63,227 bases of DNA from an uncultured Clostridia bacterium (lineage in GTDB: Bacteria > Bacillota > Clostridia > TANB77 > CAG-508): positions 1-63,227 of the forward strand of contig CALXVH010000007.1 in NCBI GenBank assembly GCA_944391965.1, in the 5' to 3' direction. The notes under the pieces were generated by a model. That model ran no database searches. It was given only the letters and a program-made list of their open reading frames with translations, and was not told where the DNA came from. A program made the translations under genes and the position numbers. Position 1 is the first letter of the stretch. Each line of letters begins with the position of its first letter. Positions 26,844 to 35,773 of the stretch are shown here, in pieces.

Positions 26844-27599
26844 ATGTTAAATTTTGTTTTGTGCGACGATAATAAAAACATTTTAGACAAATTATCACAG
26901 ATGCTGGAAAATATTTTTATTCAGAATGATTACAGTGCAAAAATTACTTATACTTGTGATAATGCAGATGACTTATTTGATTATTTAAGTAAGAACAATA
27001 CAGATGTACTATTTCTTGATATAAATTTGAAAAATAAGTTAACTGGTTTGGATATTGCTGAACGAATTAGAAAGAAAAATAAGAAAATATATATAATTTT
27101 TACAACAGGTCATTTAGAATATGCTCTGGTTGCTTACAAATATAAAACATTTGATTATATTCCAAAACCTTTTGTTTCTGAAAGACTTGAGTTAACTATA
27201 GCTAGATTATTTGAAGACATCAAATCAAGTGTATCAAATTTTATTAAAGTCGGTAATTCCCAGATGTTAATTAGAGAAAATGATGTACTTTATATTAAAA
27301 AGGATAATATGAAGCTTACTTATCATACGCCATTCCATGATTATTCTTCATATATTGCTTTTACAAAAATAGAAAAGACTTTACCTAGAAATTTTATAAG
27401 ATGCCACAAATCTTACATTGTTAATATTGATTGCATTAATTATATAGACAATATAAAAAATTGTATATATCTTACTAATAATGATGTTTGTCCTATTGGT
27501 CCAAAATATAAAAACAATTTACTGGAGGTTTTAAATAACTATGAATATGATACAAAAGATAATGAATATTTTAATGAATCCAAATGCAGAGCTAATTAA
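26844..27599 (+). CDS. agrA: AgrA-type LytTR response regulator
   Basis: A 251-aa regulator with an N-terminal receiver domain (CDD at 7-9, phosphorylated Asp59 in VLFLDINLK, Lys in YIPKPF) and a C-terminal LytTR DNA-binding domain (LYIKKDNMKLTYHT, FIRCHKSYIVNI). It is the output of the agr system that senses a cyclic peptide. Its 3' end overlaps the agrC start by 59 bp. The target promoters in the genome are not identifiable from the window. Confidence 0.92.
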   Translation: MLNFVLCDDNKNILDKLSQMLENIFIQNDYSAKITYTCDNADDLFDYLSKNNTDVLFLDINLKNKLTGLDIAERIRKKNKKIYIIFTTGHLEYALVAYKYKTFDYIPKPFVSERLELTIARLFEDIKSSVSNFIKVGNSQMLIRENDVLYIKKDNMKLTYHTPFHDYSSYIAFTKIEKTLPRNFIRCHKSYIVNIDCINYIDNIKNCIYLTNNDVCPIGPKYKNNLLEVLNNYEYDTKDNEYFNESKCRAN

Positions 27600-28911
27600 T
27601 ATAATTAGTATTCCTTGTACTTTAATTGAAGTAATTATTCACGTTAATATGTGTTTAGTTCTATTAAATATAAAAACTGATAGAAAACATAAATATTTAT
27701 GCATTTTAATAATCACTTTGTTTTCTTGCATTAGCAGATTTTTTATTGCTTCACCATTTAATGTAATTTTAAATATTCTTATTATTATCTTCATGTACCT
27801 TGTATTTTTCAAAGTAAAATTATTAGAAGCATCTATCGGAATTGGTATACCATTTATATTAACTGCTTTATTTGAAATGATTTCATCTCAGATATATACC
27901 TTAATATTTAATAAGCAATATGCTGAATTTGCATCATATCCTTTATATTCAATTATATTTTTATTAATAGTATATAGTTGTTTATTTGTAATGTTACAAT
28001 TTTTTAAGCGTTTTAATGTAAATATAACGTTGTTTACTAATTTAAATAAAAAAGATTATATTTCTATACTAATCACAGTTATTTTAGGATTTATCACAAT
28101 ATTTTTACAATTATATATAACTGCATTTTATAATAATATTCTTCCACATTCAGTAATTTTATTGAGTATAGCATGTCTAATTGCATACTTCTTTGTAAGT
28201 TTATTTAATATGATAAAAACAAAACAATTAGAAATTGCTAATAGAGATATTAATAATTTACAATTATATAATAGCACATTAAAAATAATGTACGACAACA
28301 TTCGTGCATTCAAACATGATTTTAATAATATTATGAATGGTATTGGTGGATATATAACAGCAAAAGATATGGAAGGATTAACAAAATATTATAAATCACT
28401 TTTTAATGATTGCAATAATGTTAATAATTTAGCTGCTATAAATCCTGAAACTATTAATAATCCATCTATTTATGCAATATTAGCAGATAAATATAATAAA
28501 GCTGCTAATAAAAACATACAGTTAGAACTTGGAGTATTTATAGATTTGAATTCTCTTCATATTGATACATATGAACTTACTAGAATATTAGGAATATTAT
28601 TAGACAATAGCATAGAAGCTGCCCAAGAATGTGACAGAAAATATATTAGTATAAGATTTTTAATGGATTATAGAATGAATAGACAACTTGTAATTATAGA
28701 AAACACTTACAAAGACAAAAATATTGATACATTTAAAATTTTCGAAAAAGCTTATACAACAAAACCTAATAACACAGGTCTAGGGTTGTGGGAAGTAAAC
28801 AAAATATTAAAAAAGCATGATAATCTTGCAATTTTTACAAGTAAAGATGATGAGTTATTTAAACAACAGTTAGAAATATATTTGCCAAAACCAAGCTTAT
28901 TGAAAATATAA
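27541..28911 (+). CDS. agrC: AgrC-type peptide-sensing histidine kinase
   Basis: A 456-aa kinase with six or seven N-terminal membrane helices (residues about 15-225) that would form the sensor for the AgrD peptide, then a dimerisation/His region with IRAFKHDFNNI and a GHKL ATPase domain (GILLDNSIEAA, NTGLGLW). A GGAGG ribosome site is 12 bp upstream, a little far. It overlaps agrA and converges on agrD. The kinase belongs to the HPK10/AgrC group. Confidence 0.92.
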   Translation: MNMIQKIMNILMNPNAELINIISIPCTLIEVIIHVNMCLVLLNIKTDRKHKYLCILIITLFSCISRFFIASPFNVILNILIIIFMYLVFFKVKLLEASIGIGIPFILTALFEMISSQIYTLIFNKQYAEFASYPLYSIIFLLIVYSCLFVMLQFFKRFNVNITLFTNLNKKDYISILITVILGFITIFLQLYITAFYNNILPHSVILLSIACLIAYFFVSLFNMIKTKQLEIANRDINNLQLYNSTLKIMYDNIRAFKHDFNNIMNGIGGYITAKDMEGLTKYYKSLFNDCNNVNNLAAINPETINNPSIYAILADKYNKAANKNIQLELGVFIDLNSLHIDTYELTRILGILLDNSIEAAQECDRKYISIRFLMDYRMNRQLVIIENTYKDKNIDTFKIFEKAYTTKPNNTGLGLWEVNKILKKHDNLAIFTSKDDELFKQQLEIYLPKPSLLKI

Positions 28912-28940
28912 AATAAAGTATGTAAAACATACTTTATTTT
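28911..28940 (+). terminator. bidirectional terminator after agrC
   Basis: AAATAAAGTATG and CATACTTTATTT form a 12-bp stem around a short loop, followed by TTTTTACT. It also faces the agrB-agrD message arriving on the other strand. Confidence 0.8.
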
Positions 28941-28963
28941 TTTACTAATTTTTAACAAAAATT

Positions 28964-28990
28964 AAAATACCTAAATAAATTAGGTATTTT
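28964..28990 (-). terminator. terminator of agrB-agrD
   Basis: AAAATACCTAA and TTAGGTATTTT form an 11-bp stem with a 5-nt loop. On the minus strand AATTTTTG follows. Confidence 0.7.
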
Positions 28991-29022
28991 TTGTCGTTGT
29001 AATTCAATTTGGTTAATTGCTT

Positions 29023-29142
29023 TTAGTCTTTTTTAATCATGCTAGCAGGCATTTTTGGTTGATGTATTATTCCTAAAACAAAACATGCTGTGTTAGATGA
29101 TTTAGCATATTTTTCTGCTAATCTTGCTAAGAATTTTAACAT
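29023..29142 (-). CDS. agrD: AgrD-type autoinducing peptide precursor
   Basis: A 39-aa peptide that is too short for ordinary ORF calling. It has an amphipathic basic leader (MLKFLARLAEKYAKSS), a core starting at Cys20 (NTACFVLGIIH) and an acidic/proline-containing tail (QPKMPASMIKKD) typical of the part removed by AgrB. AAGGGGGAATTAAT precedes the ATG. The thiolactone would form on Cys20, but the ring size cannot be settled from sequence. It lies 50 bp downstream of agrB. Confidence 0.8.
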   Translation of the reverse strand: MLKFLARLAEKYAKSSNTACFVLGIIHQPKMPASMIKKD

Positions 29143-29192
29143 ATTAATTCCCCCTTTTTGAATTTATATAGCAAGAGGTCTTTCCTCTATTA

Positions 29193-29798
29193 CTACCCAT
29201 ATACCTCATATCCATATTTATTTTTTGTAATTTTATATGCTAATTTCGTAATTGTTAGTGTTTGTACTAATATTCCTATAATTATCATATTAGAAATTAC
29301 TTTATATGGAATAAATATTGCAATTACTAATTCTATACCAACAACTACAAATGCCCATATCTTACGCTTTCTTCTTTCTTTCTTTTGCAATACAGGTACA
29401 TTTTCTGTATCTGCTGGTGCATATTTTGCAATCATTGCAAAACTAAATATAAATGTAATTGCTATTAATATGTATTTAATTGTACTGTCAAAATTCAATA
29501 TACTTGCTAAATAAGCACTTCCAATATACATTGTATTTGTTGCTAAAATACAACCTAAATGTGTATGTAAATGAAATCCTCCTGAAAACATTCTATATGG
29601 TAAAATTATAATAAAAGAAATTATTGTTAAGTCAATTATATTTAGTAACCAAGCTAATATAAATGTTATAAAAAATTTTGGTACTTCCCCAATTAATAAT
29701 TGCAAGCCATAACTAATTTCATCAGCTTTACTTTCATCATATCCATCAACAGATTTAATTATTTTTTTTGTTAATGAATTACAAATTGCTTCTATCAC
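29193..29798 (-). CDS. agrB: AgrB-type membrane peptidase
   Basis: A 201-aa integral membrane cysteine protease that cuts AgrD and helps form its thiolactone. The segment RMFSGGFHLHTHLGC contains the catalytic His and Cys of AgrB proteins, and several hydrophobic helices follow. The start is GTG at 29798 with GAGG upstream. It is followed by agrD, but the agrCA half is on the opposite strand. Confidence 0.88.
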   Translation of the reverse strand: MIEAICNSLTKKIIKSVDGYDESKADEISYGLQLLIGEVPKFFITFILAWLLNIIDLTIISFIIILPYRMFSGGFHLHTHLGCILATNTMYIGSAYLASILNFDSTIKYILIAITFIFSFAMIAKYAPADTENVPVLQKKERRKRKIWAFVVVGIELVIAIFIPYKVISNMIIIGILVQTLTITKLAYKITKNKYGYEVYG

Positions 29799-30000
29799 AT
29801 TTATTCCTCATTTCTTTTACCTTAATCTGAAATTATTATAATTTTAAAAATTCTACTTATTCATTTTTGTTTGTAAAATTATTATTTGATTATGCTAAAT
29901 CTTCTAATTTCTATTTTTACACATAAAAATATCATTTTTACCAATAGCACTATAGTTCAATATATTGTTTTTTTGTTAAACTAATATGTTTTATGGCAAA

Positions 30001-30030
30001 AAAAAGCTCAATTTTAAAATTGAGCTTTTT
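30001..30030 (-). terminator. terminator of the RluA-type gene
   Basis: A perfect 30-bp palindrome, AAAAAGCTCAATTTT plus its complement, overlapping the 3' end of the pseudouridine synthase gene. Confidence 0.75.
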
Positions 30031-30709
30031 ATATATGTATATTTTTTAATATATTCCAAACACCTTTTGTTTCTGGCAAATATTTAAATTCCATCTCAGC
30101 TTTTGTTGTTGGGTGATAAAATTTTAATTTATATGACCACAATGCTAATTGTTTACTCCTACTCCTTGTTCCATATTTAGTATCACCACAAAGTGCATGC
30201 CCTCTACTAGAAAATTGTACTCTAATTTGATGATGCCTTCCTGTTTTTAGATCAATTTTTACCAAACTCATATGTGCTACTTCATCATATTTTAAAACTT
30301 CATATTCTAATTCTGAATATCTAGCGTTTTTTGTATTTTTATCTGTAACAAAAGATTTATTTTTCCTTTCATCTTTTACCAAATAATCTTGCATAACTCC
30401 ATTCGAATTTTCCATTTTTCCTTTTACCACAGCAATATAATTTTTCTTAACCTGTTTATTTCTAACTTGTTCACTTAATCTTGATGCAGCTTTAGAAGTT
30501 TTAGCAAATACCATAACTCCACCAACAGATCTATCTAACCTATGAACTAGTCCTAAATAAACATTTCCTGGTTTATTATATTTTTCCTTTAAGTATGCTT
30601 TTATAAGTGTTAGCATGTCATCATCTTTTGTTTTATCTGCTTGTGATGGAATTCCCGGTTCTTTAACAACTACAATAATATGATTGTCTTCATATAATAT
30701 ATTAAGCAT
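30029..30709 (-). CDS. RluA-family 23S rRNA pseudouridine synthase
   Basis: A 226-aa pseudouridine synthase that lacks an S4 domain. The catalytic motif is GLVHRLDRSVGG with the essential Asp. The family blocks DLKTGRHHQIRVQ and GDTKYG are also present. The start is the ATG at 30709 with GGGAGGAAGCTA upstream. A longer frame begins at 30751. It overlaps the methyltransferase gene by 8 bp, so the two form an RNA-modification pair. The exact target uridine is not predictable. Confidence 0.9.
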   Translation of the reverse strand: MLNILYEDNHIIVVVKEPGIPSQADKTKDDDMLTLIKAYLKEKYNKPGNVYLGLVHRLDRSVGGVMVFAKTSKAASRLSEQVRNKQVKKNYIAVVKGKMENSNGVMQDYLVKDERKNKSFVTDKNTKNARYSELEYEVLKYDEVAHMSLVKIDLKTGRHHQIRVQFSSRGHALCGDTKYGTRSRSKQLALWSYKLKFYHPTTKAEMEFKYLPETKGVWNILKNIHI

Positions 30710-31568
30710 TAGCTTCCTCCCATCTACCATATATTCCGCAAGGAAGCACAAGTTTTGAATCTTTCATTGGTAAGCCTATCTCTCCAGACTCAAACATTCC
30801 TTTATTTTTTATATTAAGTCTTAATATATTTTCTAGTACTTTAGCAGAAATTCCTGTAGTATATGAATTTATTAAGAAGAATAAAGGTTTATCTGAAAGA
30901 ACTTTAGTACATAAATTTACTAAATCTGCTATATCTTCTTCAAATCTCCATACTTCTCCTTTTGTTCCCCTTCCATATGAAGGTGGATCCATTATTATAG
31001 CATCATATTTATTTCCTCTTCTTATTTCCCTGTTTACAAATTTTTCTACATCATCAACAATATAACGAACTGGCTTGTCTTTTAATCCAGATGCATTTAC
31101 ATTTTCTTTTGACCAACTTACCATTCCTTTTGAGCTATCTACATGACAAACAGAAGCTCCTGCTGAAAGGCATGCAACAGTAGCGCCACCTGTATAAGCA
31201 AATAAATTTAATACTTTGATATCTCTTTTGCTATTTTTTATTTTATTAATCATCCAATCCCAATTAACAGCTTGTTCAGGAAAAAGTCCAGTATGTTTAA
31301 ATCCCATAGGTTTTATATTAAATGTTAAATTTTTATATTTAATTTGCCAACTCTCTGGAACTTTCTTTTTAAAATTCCAGCTACCTCCTCCTGTTTTACT
31401 TCTATTATATATTCCATATGCATTTTTCCATTTTTCTCCAAATGATTTTTCTTTCCATATTATCTGTGGGTCTGGTCTTATTAAAAATATATTTCCCCAT
31501 CTTTCTAATTTTTCACCATCTGCCATGTCTAATATTTCATAATCTTTCCAATTATCTGCTATTTTCAT
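30702..31568 (-). CDS. RlmI-like class I SAM-dependent methyltransferase
   Basis: A 288-aa methyltransferase with the SAM site VLNLFAYTGGATVACLSAG and the catalytic DPPSYGRG motif of C5/N-methyltransferases of RNA. It resembles the rRNA large-subunit methyltransferase group (RlmI/RlmK-like) but has no PUA domain. Its N-terminus (SGEKLERWGNIFLIRPDPQIIW-like) is characteristic of this compact subfamily. Translationally coupled to the downstream RluA-type gene. Confidence 0.85.
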   Translation of the reverse strand: MKIADNWKDYEILDMADGEKLERWGNIFLIRPDPQIIWKEKSFGEKWKNAYGIYNRSKTGGGSWNFKKKVPESWQIKYKNLTFNIKPMGFKHTGLFPEQAVNWDWMINKIKNSKRDIKVLNLFAYTGGATVACLSAGASVCHVDSSKGMVSWSKENVNASGLKDKPVRYIVDDVEKFVNREIRRGNKYDAIIMDPPSYGRGTKGEVWRFEEDIADLVNLCTKVLSDKPLFFLINSYTTGISAKVLENILRLNIKNKGMFESGEIGLPMKDSKLVLPCGIYGRWEEANA

Positions 31569-31581
31569 ATTCCATCTCCAA

Positions 31582-31749
31582 TTACATATTTGATAATATT
31601 TTAAAAAAGTTGTATATAGCTATTATATTAGCTATACAAAATATTCCTCCTATAGAAACTAATAATCTAATTATATTATTATTGTTAATTTTTTTATGTT
31701 TTTCTTTACTATATTCTATAGTAAATATTTCGTCTTTTGCATATTCCAT
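31582..31749 (-). CDS. small membrane protein of unknown function
   Basis: A 55-aa ORF too short for the usual threshold. An N-terminal charged part (MEYAKDEIFTIEYSKEKHKK) is followed by a single hydrophobic helix (RLLVSIGGIFCIANIIAIY). GGGGTGG precedes the ATG. It lies just upstream of the RlmI-like gene and could be in its operon. No recognisable family. Confidence 0.5.
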   Translation of the reverse strand: MEYAKDEIFTIEYSKEKHKKINNNNIIRLLVSIGGIFCIANIIAIYNFFKILSNM

Positions 31750-31886
31750 GTTTTCCACCCCTCTTTATAATATTTATATTCAAAAACACGTGGAATATGC
31801 TTTATTTAAGCTATATTTTACCATAATCGTTATACTTTTTTCAATATAATAGGTCAAAACCCTACTTTTTATATCATAAAAAGTAA

Positions 31887-31922
31887 AAATATACATTAAA
31901 CTTTTAGGTTTAATGTATATTT
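31887..31922 (-). terminator. terminator of greA
   Basis: AAATATACATTAAAC and GTTTAATGTATATTT form a perfect 15-bp stem with a 6-nt loop, then TTTACTTTTT on the minus strand. Confidence 0.85.
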
Positions 31923-31948
31923 CATAAAGGTAAAATATTATTTAATTA

Positions 31949-32434
31949 TTATGCTTTTGCTATAGATAAGATTTTATATTTACTTACACCTGCTGGTACT
32001 TGAACTTCTACTACTTGATTTTTCTTTGCTCCTAGTAAAGCTGAACCTATTGGAGATTCATTTGAAATTTTATTTTGTGTAATATCTGCTTCTGTTGTTC
32101 CAACTATTGTATATTCGACCTCTTCATCAAATTCCATATCTAAAACTTTTACAGTATTTCCTACTTGTACTTTCTTTGTATCAATTTCTGAATCATCTAT
32201 AATTTTAGCAAATCTTAATTTTGCTTCTAATTCCGCTATTCTATCTTCATTTTCTGCTTGCGCATTTTTGGCTTCATCATATTCTGAATTTTCTGAAAGG
32301 TCTCCAAATCCTAGAGCAACTTTTATTCTTTCTGCTATTTCTGCTCTAGTTTCTGTTTTTAACTTTTCTAGTTCAGCTTCCATTTTTTTATATCCTTCTT
32401 CGGTTAGTAGAATTTCTTTGTTGTTATCACCCAT
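31949..32434 (-). CDS. greA: transcription elongation factor GreA
   Basis: A 161-aa factor that rescues backtracked RNA polymerase. The N-terminal antiparallel coiled coil with the acidic tip [13 protein letters not shown] (about 45-57) is followed by the FKBP-like C-terminal domain ([21 protein letters not shown]). Normal length; monocistronic with a strong terminator. Confidence 0.97.
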   Translation of the reverse strand: MGDNNKEILLTEEGYKKMEAELEKLKTETRAEIAERIKVALGFGDLSENSEYDEAKNAQAENEDRIAELEAKLRFAKIIDDSEIDTKKVQVGNTVKVLDMEFDEEVEYTIVGTTEADITQNKISNESPIGSALLGAKKNQVVEVQVPAGVSKYKILSIAKA

Positions 32435-32518
32435 TCTGTCATCCCTCCTGAATAATTTTATTACTGCATTATCTTAAGTCAATATCTTTCTTTTGTCAAG
32501 TATTGTTTTTCATTTTTT

Positions 32519-33337
32519 TTATTTATATTCATTAATATCTATAATACCTCTTTTTCCTATAAAATTACTAATTTTTACCCCATCATCAACTATTTTTCTT
32601 TGAATATCTTCTATTTTCTTTCCTATAATATATGATTCGTAAAGCTCGTTTTTTTCAAATTCACCATCAGCTTTCTCTATATTTATCTCATAGTTACTTA
32701 TGTTTATACCAGCAAATGATTTATTTATATTCGTAATTTCATTTTCTATATTTATTAAAATTGCTTTTCTGTTTATTTTATATTTTTTTAGTTGTTCTTC
32801 TGTAAAATCAATGTTTATTATAACTTTCTTATTTATTAAACTTTTATTTCTATTATTCATTACAGGTACTGTAATTGCTTCTTCTTCATATAATTTGTCT
32901 GCAAAAGTTTTAAACTTTCTTATATTATTAGTAATAATATTTATTCTTTTTATACTAGATATTAATTCATTTATATAATATAGATTTATTTTGGAGTAAT
33001 CATTTACTAATATCGTTATTTCTATATCCTCTTTATTAGTTTCCAATATTTTTGATAAATATTCTATAATTTCTGGTATTAAATGTTTAAATAAAATTCT
33101 TCCATTTAATATATTCATATTGCTTGAATATATGTTATTAATAAACTCTATATTATGCTTGTCTTTTTTAGCAATAACTACATTTTTTATATTATCCTTT
33201 TTTAATTTTTCTATTACTTTTTCATTAAGTTTAGGAATTATATATTTTTTTCCATTTTCATATTCTTCAATTTCTAATTTATTGAAAAGCCTTTTAAAGA
33301 AATTTCTTTCTTGTTTAGATATAACATAACCAATCAT
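32519..33337 (-). CDS. unknown protein between greA and the GH18 gene
   Basis: A 272-aa protein with many Ile, Asn and Lys residues and a repeating beta-alpha pattern. It has no signal peptide, membrane helix or recognised motif. Its first part (MIGYVISKQERNFFKRLFNKLE) and its end (KISNFIGKRGIIDINEYK) are possibly conserved. It may be a Rossmann-like regulator or part of a cell-surface complex. A hairpin, AAAATCACCTTA/TAAGGTGATTTT, lies just upstream at about 33339-33374. Function unknown. Confidence 0.5.
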   Translation of the reverse strand: MIGYVISKQERNFFKRLFNKLEIEEYENGKKYIIPKLNEKVIEKLKKDNIKNVVIAKKDKHNIEFINNIYSSNMNILNGRILFKHLIPEIIEYLSKILETNKEDIEITILVNDYSKINLYYINELISSIKRINIITNNIRKFKTFADKLYEEEAITVPVMNNRNKSLINKKVIINIDFTEEQLKKYKINRKAILINIENEITNINKSFAGINISNYEINIEKADGEFEKNELYESYIIGKKIEDIQRKIVDDGVKISNFIGKRGIIDINEYK

Positions 33338-33378
33338 AAAATCACCTTACTCATTTATATGAATAAGGTGATTTTATA

Positions 33379-35076
33379 TTACTTATTTAATTGTTCTTTT
33401 ACAAATGTCCAAAATTCATCATTTGTTTCTCTATCTTTTTCCCAAAATGCTATTCCTGCTAAATTATATTGATTTGCTAAATTTATTTTTTCGCCTACTG
33501 ATTTTTCATTTTCAATCCACATTTTATATTTTTTTCCATCTTCTTCATATTCCACATAGTATTGTTTTAGCTCTTCATCCCATGTTGCTACCTGATTTTC
33601 TGGAAGTACATCAAACATATTCCTCATATTAACTACTTCTGGCTTAGCTGTTCCGTCTTCCTCTTCTTCCCATAATCTCATATATAGTGGTATTCCTAAT
33701 ATTATTTTTTCTGGATCAACATCTTCTTGACCTAAGAATTTCTTTATATTTGCCTCTATCCAGTTATATCCAGCTGTTGTACCTGCCTCATTAGAACTTG
33801 TACCATATTGGTCATATGCCATAAAAACTATATAATCTGCAACATTAGCAATCGTATTTCTATCAAAACACAATGACCAAGTCTCTGATCCATCTGGAGC
33901 AGTTACATCTACAGATAATGTTTTTCCAATCTTTTTTAATCTTGGAGCTAGTTCTATTAAAAATCTAGAATATACATCTTTATCTGATTCATTCATATTT
34001 TCGAAATCTACATTTACTCCATCTAAATTATATTTTTCTACCAAATTCATTAAATTTTCGATCATAGTTTCTCTTTTTTCATAGTCATTTAATATTTGAG
34101 AAGTTGTATCTTTTAATGAATTATTAGAAAACATTGCCCATACTTGATAATTATTATTATGTGCCCATTCTATATATTCTGTTCCAGTGTCTTCTGCATT
34201 ATCATATATTTCTCCATTACTACCTCTTGTTAGAGAGAAAAATGATGGTGATACCACATTAACTCCATCCATGTTTTCTCCTGTTCTGTCCGGAGCATCT
34301 ACGTATTCAGAATAGTAATCCCAAACCAAATTAACTTTTCCTTCAACCTTCTCTATATATTCTTTAGCTTCTCTAGCTACCTCTATATTACCTAAGTCTT
34401 CTTTCTTTATATAACCTATTGTTCCATCTTTTGCTCTTACTTCTACCCAATTGTTTGTTTCTTCTATATATACTACTTGTTCATTAGCTTCTATCTTTTC
34501 TAAAGTTCCTGACAAAGTTTGAGGTTTATATTTTAGTTTTGTTTCTTTAGTTGTATTTGCTACTTCTTGTTTTCTATCTAACGAATCTATAATAATTGTA
34601 TTTGTATCTTTTATATATTCTAAGTCAACATCGTATACTTTTTCACTTATTTCTGAAAAAGGTAAATATATTGTATCATTTTTCTCTATTGCAGAAGAAT
34701 TTAACTCCTCTTCTTCTCCATTTATATCTATTTTAGTATCTCTTGTACTCATTTTTGCTATATTTATTTCCGAGGTGGTTATAATGTCTCCATTTTCCTT
34801 ATCATACTCTATATATTTATCAAAATAATTTCTTACGTCTGCTAAAGAAAGGAATACATTATTATTCTCATCTATATATACATCATTTTTCATTTTTAAT
34901 GTAACATTATTGTTATTTATTAAAACTTTAGTTTTACCATCATAATCTTCCCTTATATAATTAGGAGAAAGATAAAACACTCCACCTAATATTGCAAGAA
35001 ATACAATTACTATAAATATATTAAAAATTAATTTTGAACTATTTCTTTCGTTTTTTTCTTTCATTCTTTTTGCCAT
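33379..35076 (-). CDS. SH3-domain and GH18 spore-type glycoside hydrolase, membrane anchored
   Basis: A 565-aa protein. A signal-anchor helix (about 16-36) is followed by a copper-amine-oxidase-N-like stalk (about 45-170), an SH3 domain (about 200-230, GTLEKIEANEQVVYIEETNNWVEVRAKDGTIGYIK) and a GH18 catalytic domain with LDGVNVDFENM (D-x-x-D-x-D-x-E motif) and YDQYG. It resembles SleL/YaaH-type peptidoglycan hydrolases rather than a chitinase. It is likely to act on the spore cortex or cell wall. Confidence 0.88.
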   Translation of the reverse strand: MAKRMKEKNERNSSKLIFNIFIVIVFLAILGGVFYLSPNYIREDYDGKTKVLINNNNVTLKMKNDVYIDENNNVFLSLADVRNYFDKYIEYDKENGDIITTSEINIAKMSTRDTKIDINGEEEELNSSAIEKNDTIYLPFSEISEKVYDVDLEYIKDTNTIIIDSLDRKQEVANTTKETKLKYKPQTLSGTLEKIEANEQVVYIEETNNWVEVRAKDGTIGYIKKEDLGNIEVAREAKEYIEKVEGKVNLVWDYYSEYVDAPDRTGENMDGVNVVSPSFFSLTRGSNGEIYDNAEDTGTEYIEWAHNNNYQVWAMFSNNSLKDTTSQILNDYEKRETMIENLMNLVEKYNLDGVNVDFENMNESDKDVYSRFLIELAPRLKKIGKTLSVDVTAPDGSETWSLCFDRNTIANVADYIVFMAYDQYGTSSNEAGTTAGYNWIEANIKKFLGQEDVDPEKIILGIPLYMRLWEEEEDGTAKPEVVNMRNMFDVLPENQVATWDEELKQYYVEYEEDGKKYKMWIENEKSVGEKINLANQYNLAGIAFWEKDRETNDEFWTFVKEQLNK

Positions 35077-35185
35077 TTGTATTCTCCTTATTTTATAAAT
35101 TCTTTTTTATATTATCATAAAATACTAAATTAGTGAATAAAATTTTAAAAAATATTCGTTACTTAACATAAATGCTCGTTTTTTC

Positions 35186-35214
35186 TTTACTTTTATGGGT
35201 ATTTATGGTATAAT
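35186..35214 (+). promoter_or_regulatory. promoter of the NfeD-SPFH operon
   Basis: TTTACT (35186-35191), a 17-bp spacer and TATAAT (35209-35214), 30 bp before the ATG. It is followed by the strong ribosome site AAGGGGGGATC. Confidence 0.7.
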
Positions 35215-35243
35215 TTTAGTGAATTGTGTAAGGGGGGATCTTT

Positions 35244-35687
35244 ATGTGGTTAGTTTGGTTAGTAATAGCTGGCGTGCTGTTTGTAGGTGAAATTTTAACA
35301 GCTGGTTTTTTACTATTATGGTTCGCAATAGCAGCGGTTGTAGCTATGTTAGTTAGTTTTTTAACAACCAATTTATTTATTCAAATTTTAGTTTTTGTAG
35401 TAATATCAATTTTACTTCTTATATTTACAAGACCATTACTATCAAAATACACCAAAAGTGATAACACTGTAACAAACTCTAATGCAATTATTGGTAAAAC
35501 AGCGTTAGTTACAGAAGAAATCTCTTTACTAAATTCTACAGGTCAAATTAATGTAGATGGAGAAATTTGGTCTGCTAAAACAATGGATCCAAACTTAACT
35601 ATTCCAAAAGGTTCTAAAGTAGAAATTATTGGTATAGATGGTGTAAAAGCTTGTGTTGCAAGTAATTATCAAATGCCATCTAATTAA
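35244..35687 (+). CDS. NfeD-like membrane protein
   Basis: A 147-aa protein with three hydrophobic helices at the N-terminus (FVGEILTAGFLLLWFAIAA...) and a C-terminal OB-fold-like NfeD domain (IGKTALVTEEI, INVDGEIWSAK, KVEIIGIDGVKACV). NfeD proteins pair with SPFH/stomatin membrane-microdomain scaffolds, and the next gene encodes one. Only the short form (no protease domain) is present. Confidence 0.9.
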   Translation: MWLVWLVIAGVLFVGEILTAGFLLLWFAIAAVVAMLVSFLTTNLFIQILVFVVISILLLIFTRPLLSKYTKSDNTVTNSNAIIGKTALVTEEISLLNSTGQINVDGEIWSAKTMDPNLTIPKGSKVEIIGIDGVKACVASNYQMPSN

Positions 35688-35773
35688 GCCACTATCGAAA
35701 TCTTTGGTTTCGCCAAAGTGGGCTATATTTAATGAAGCCATTAATATAGAAAATAAATAAAAGGAGAATGAAA

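Noticed and set aside
35700..35735. Hairpin with CTTTGG/CCAAAG between the NfeD and SPFH genes
   Set aside because: No T-run and the next gene is clearly in the same operon; it may be a weak RNA structure but not a terminator.
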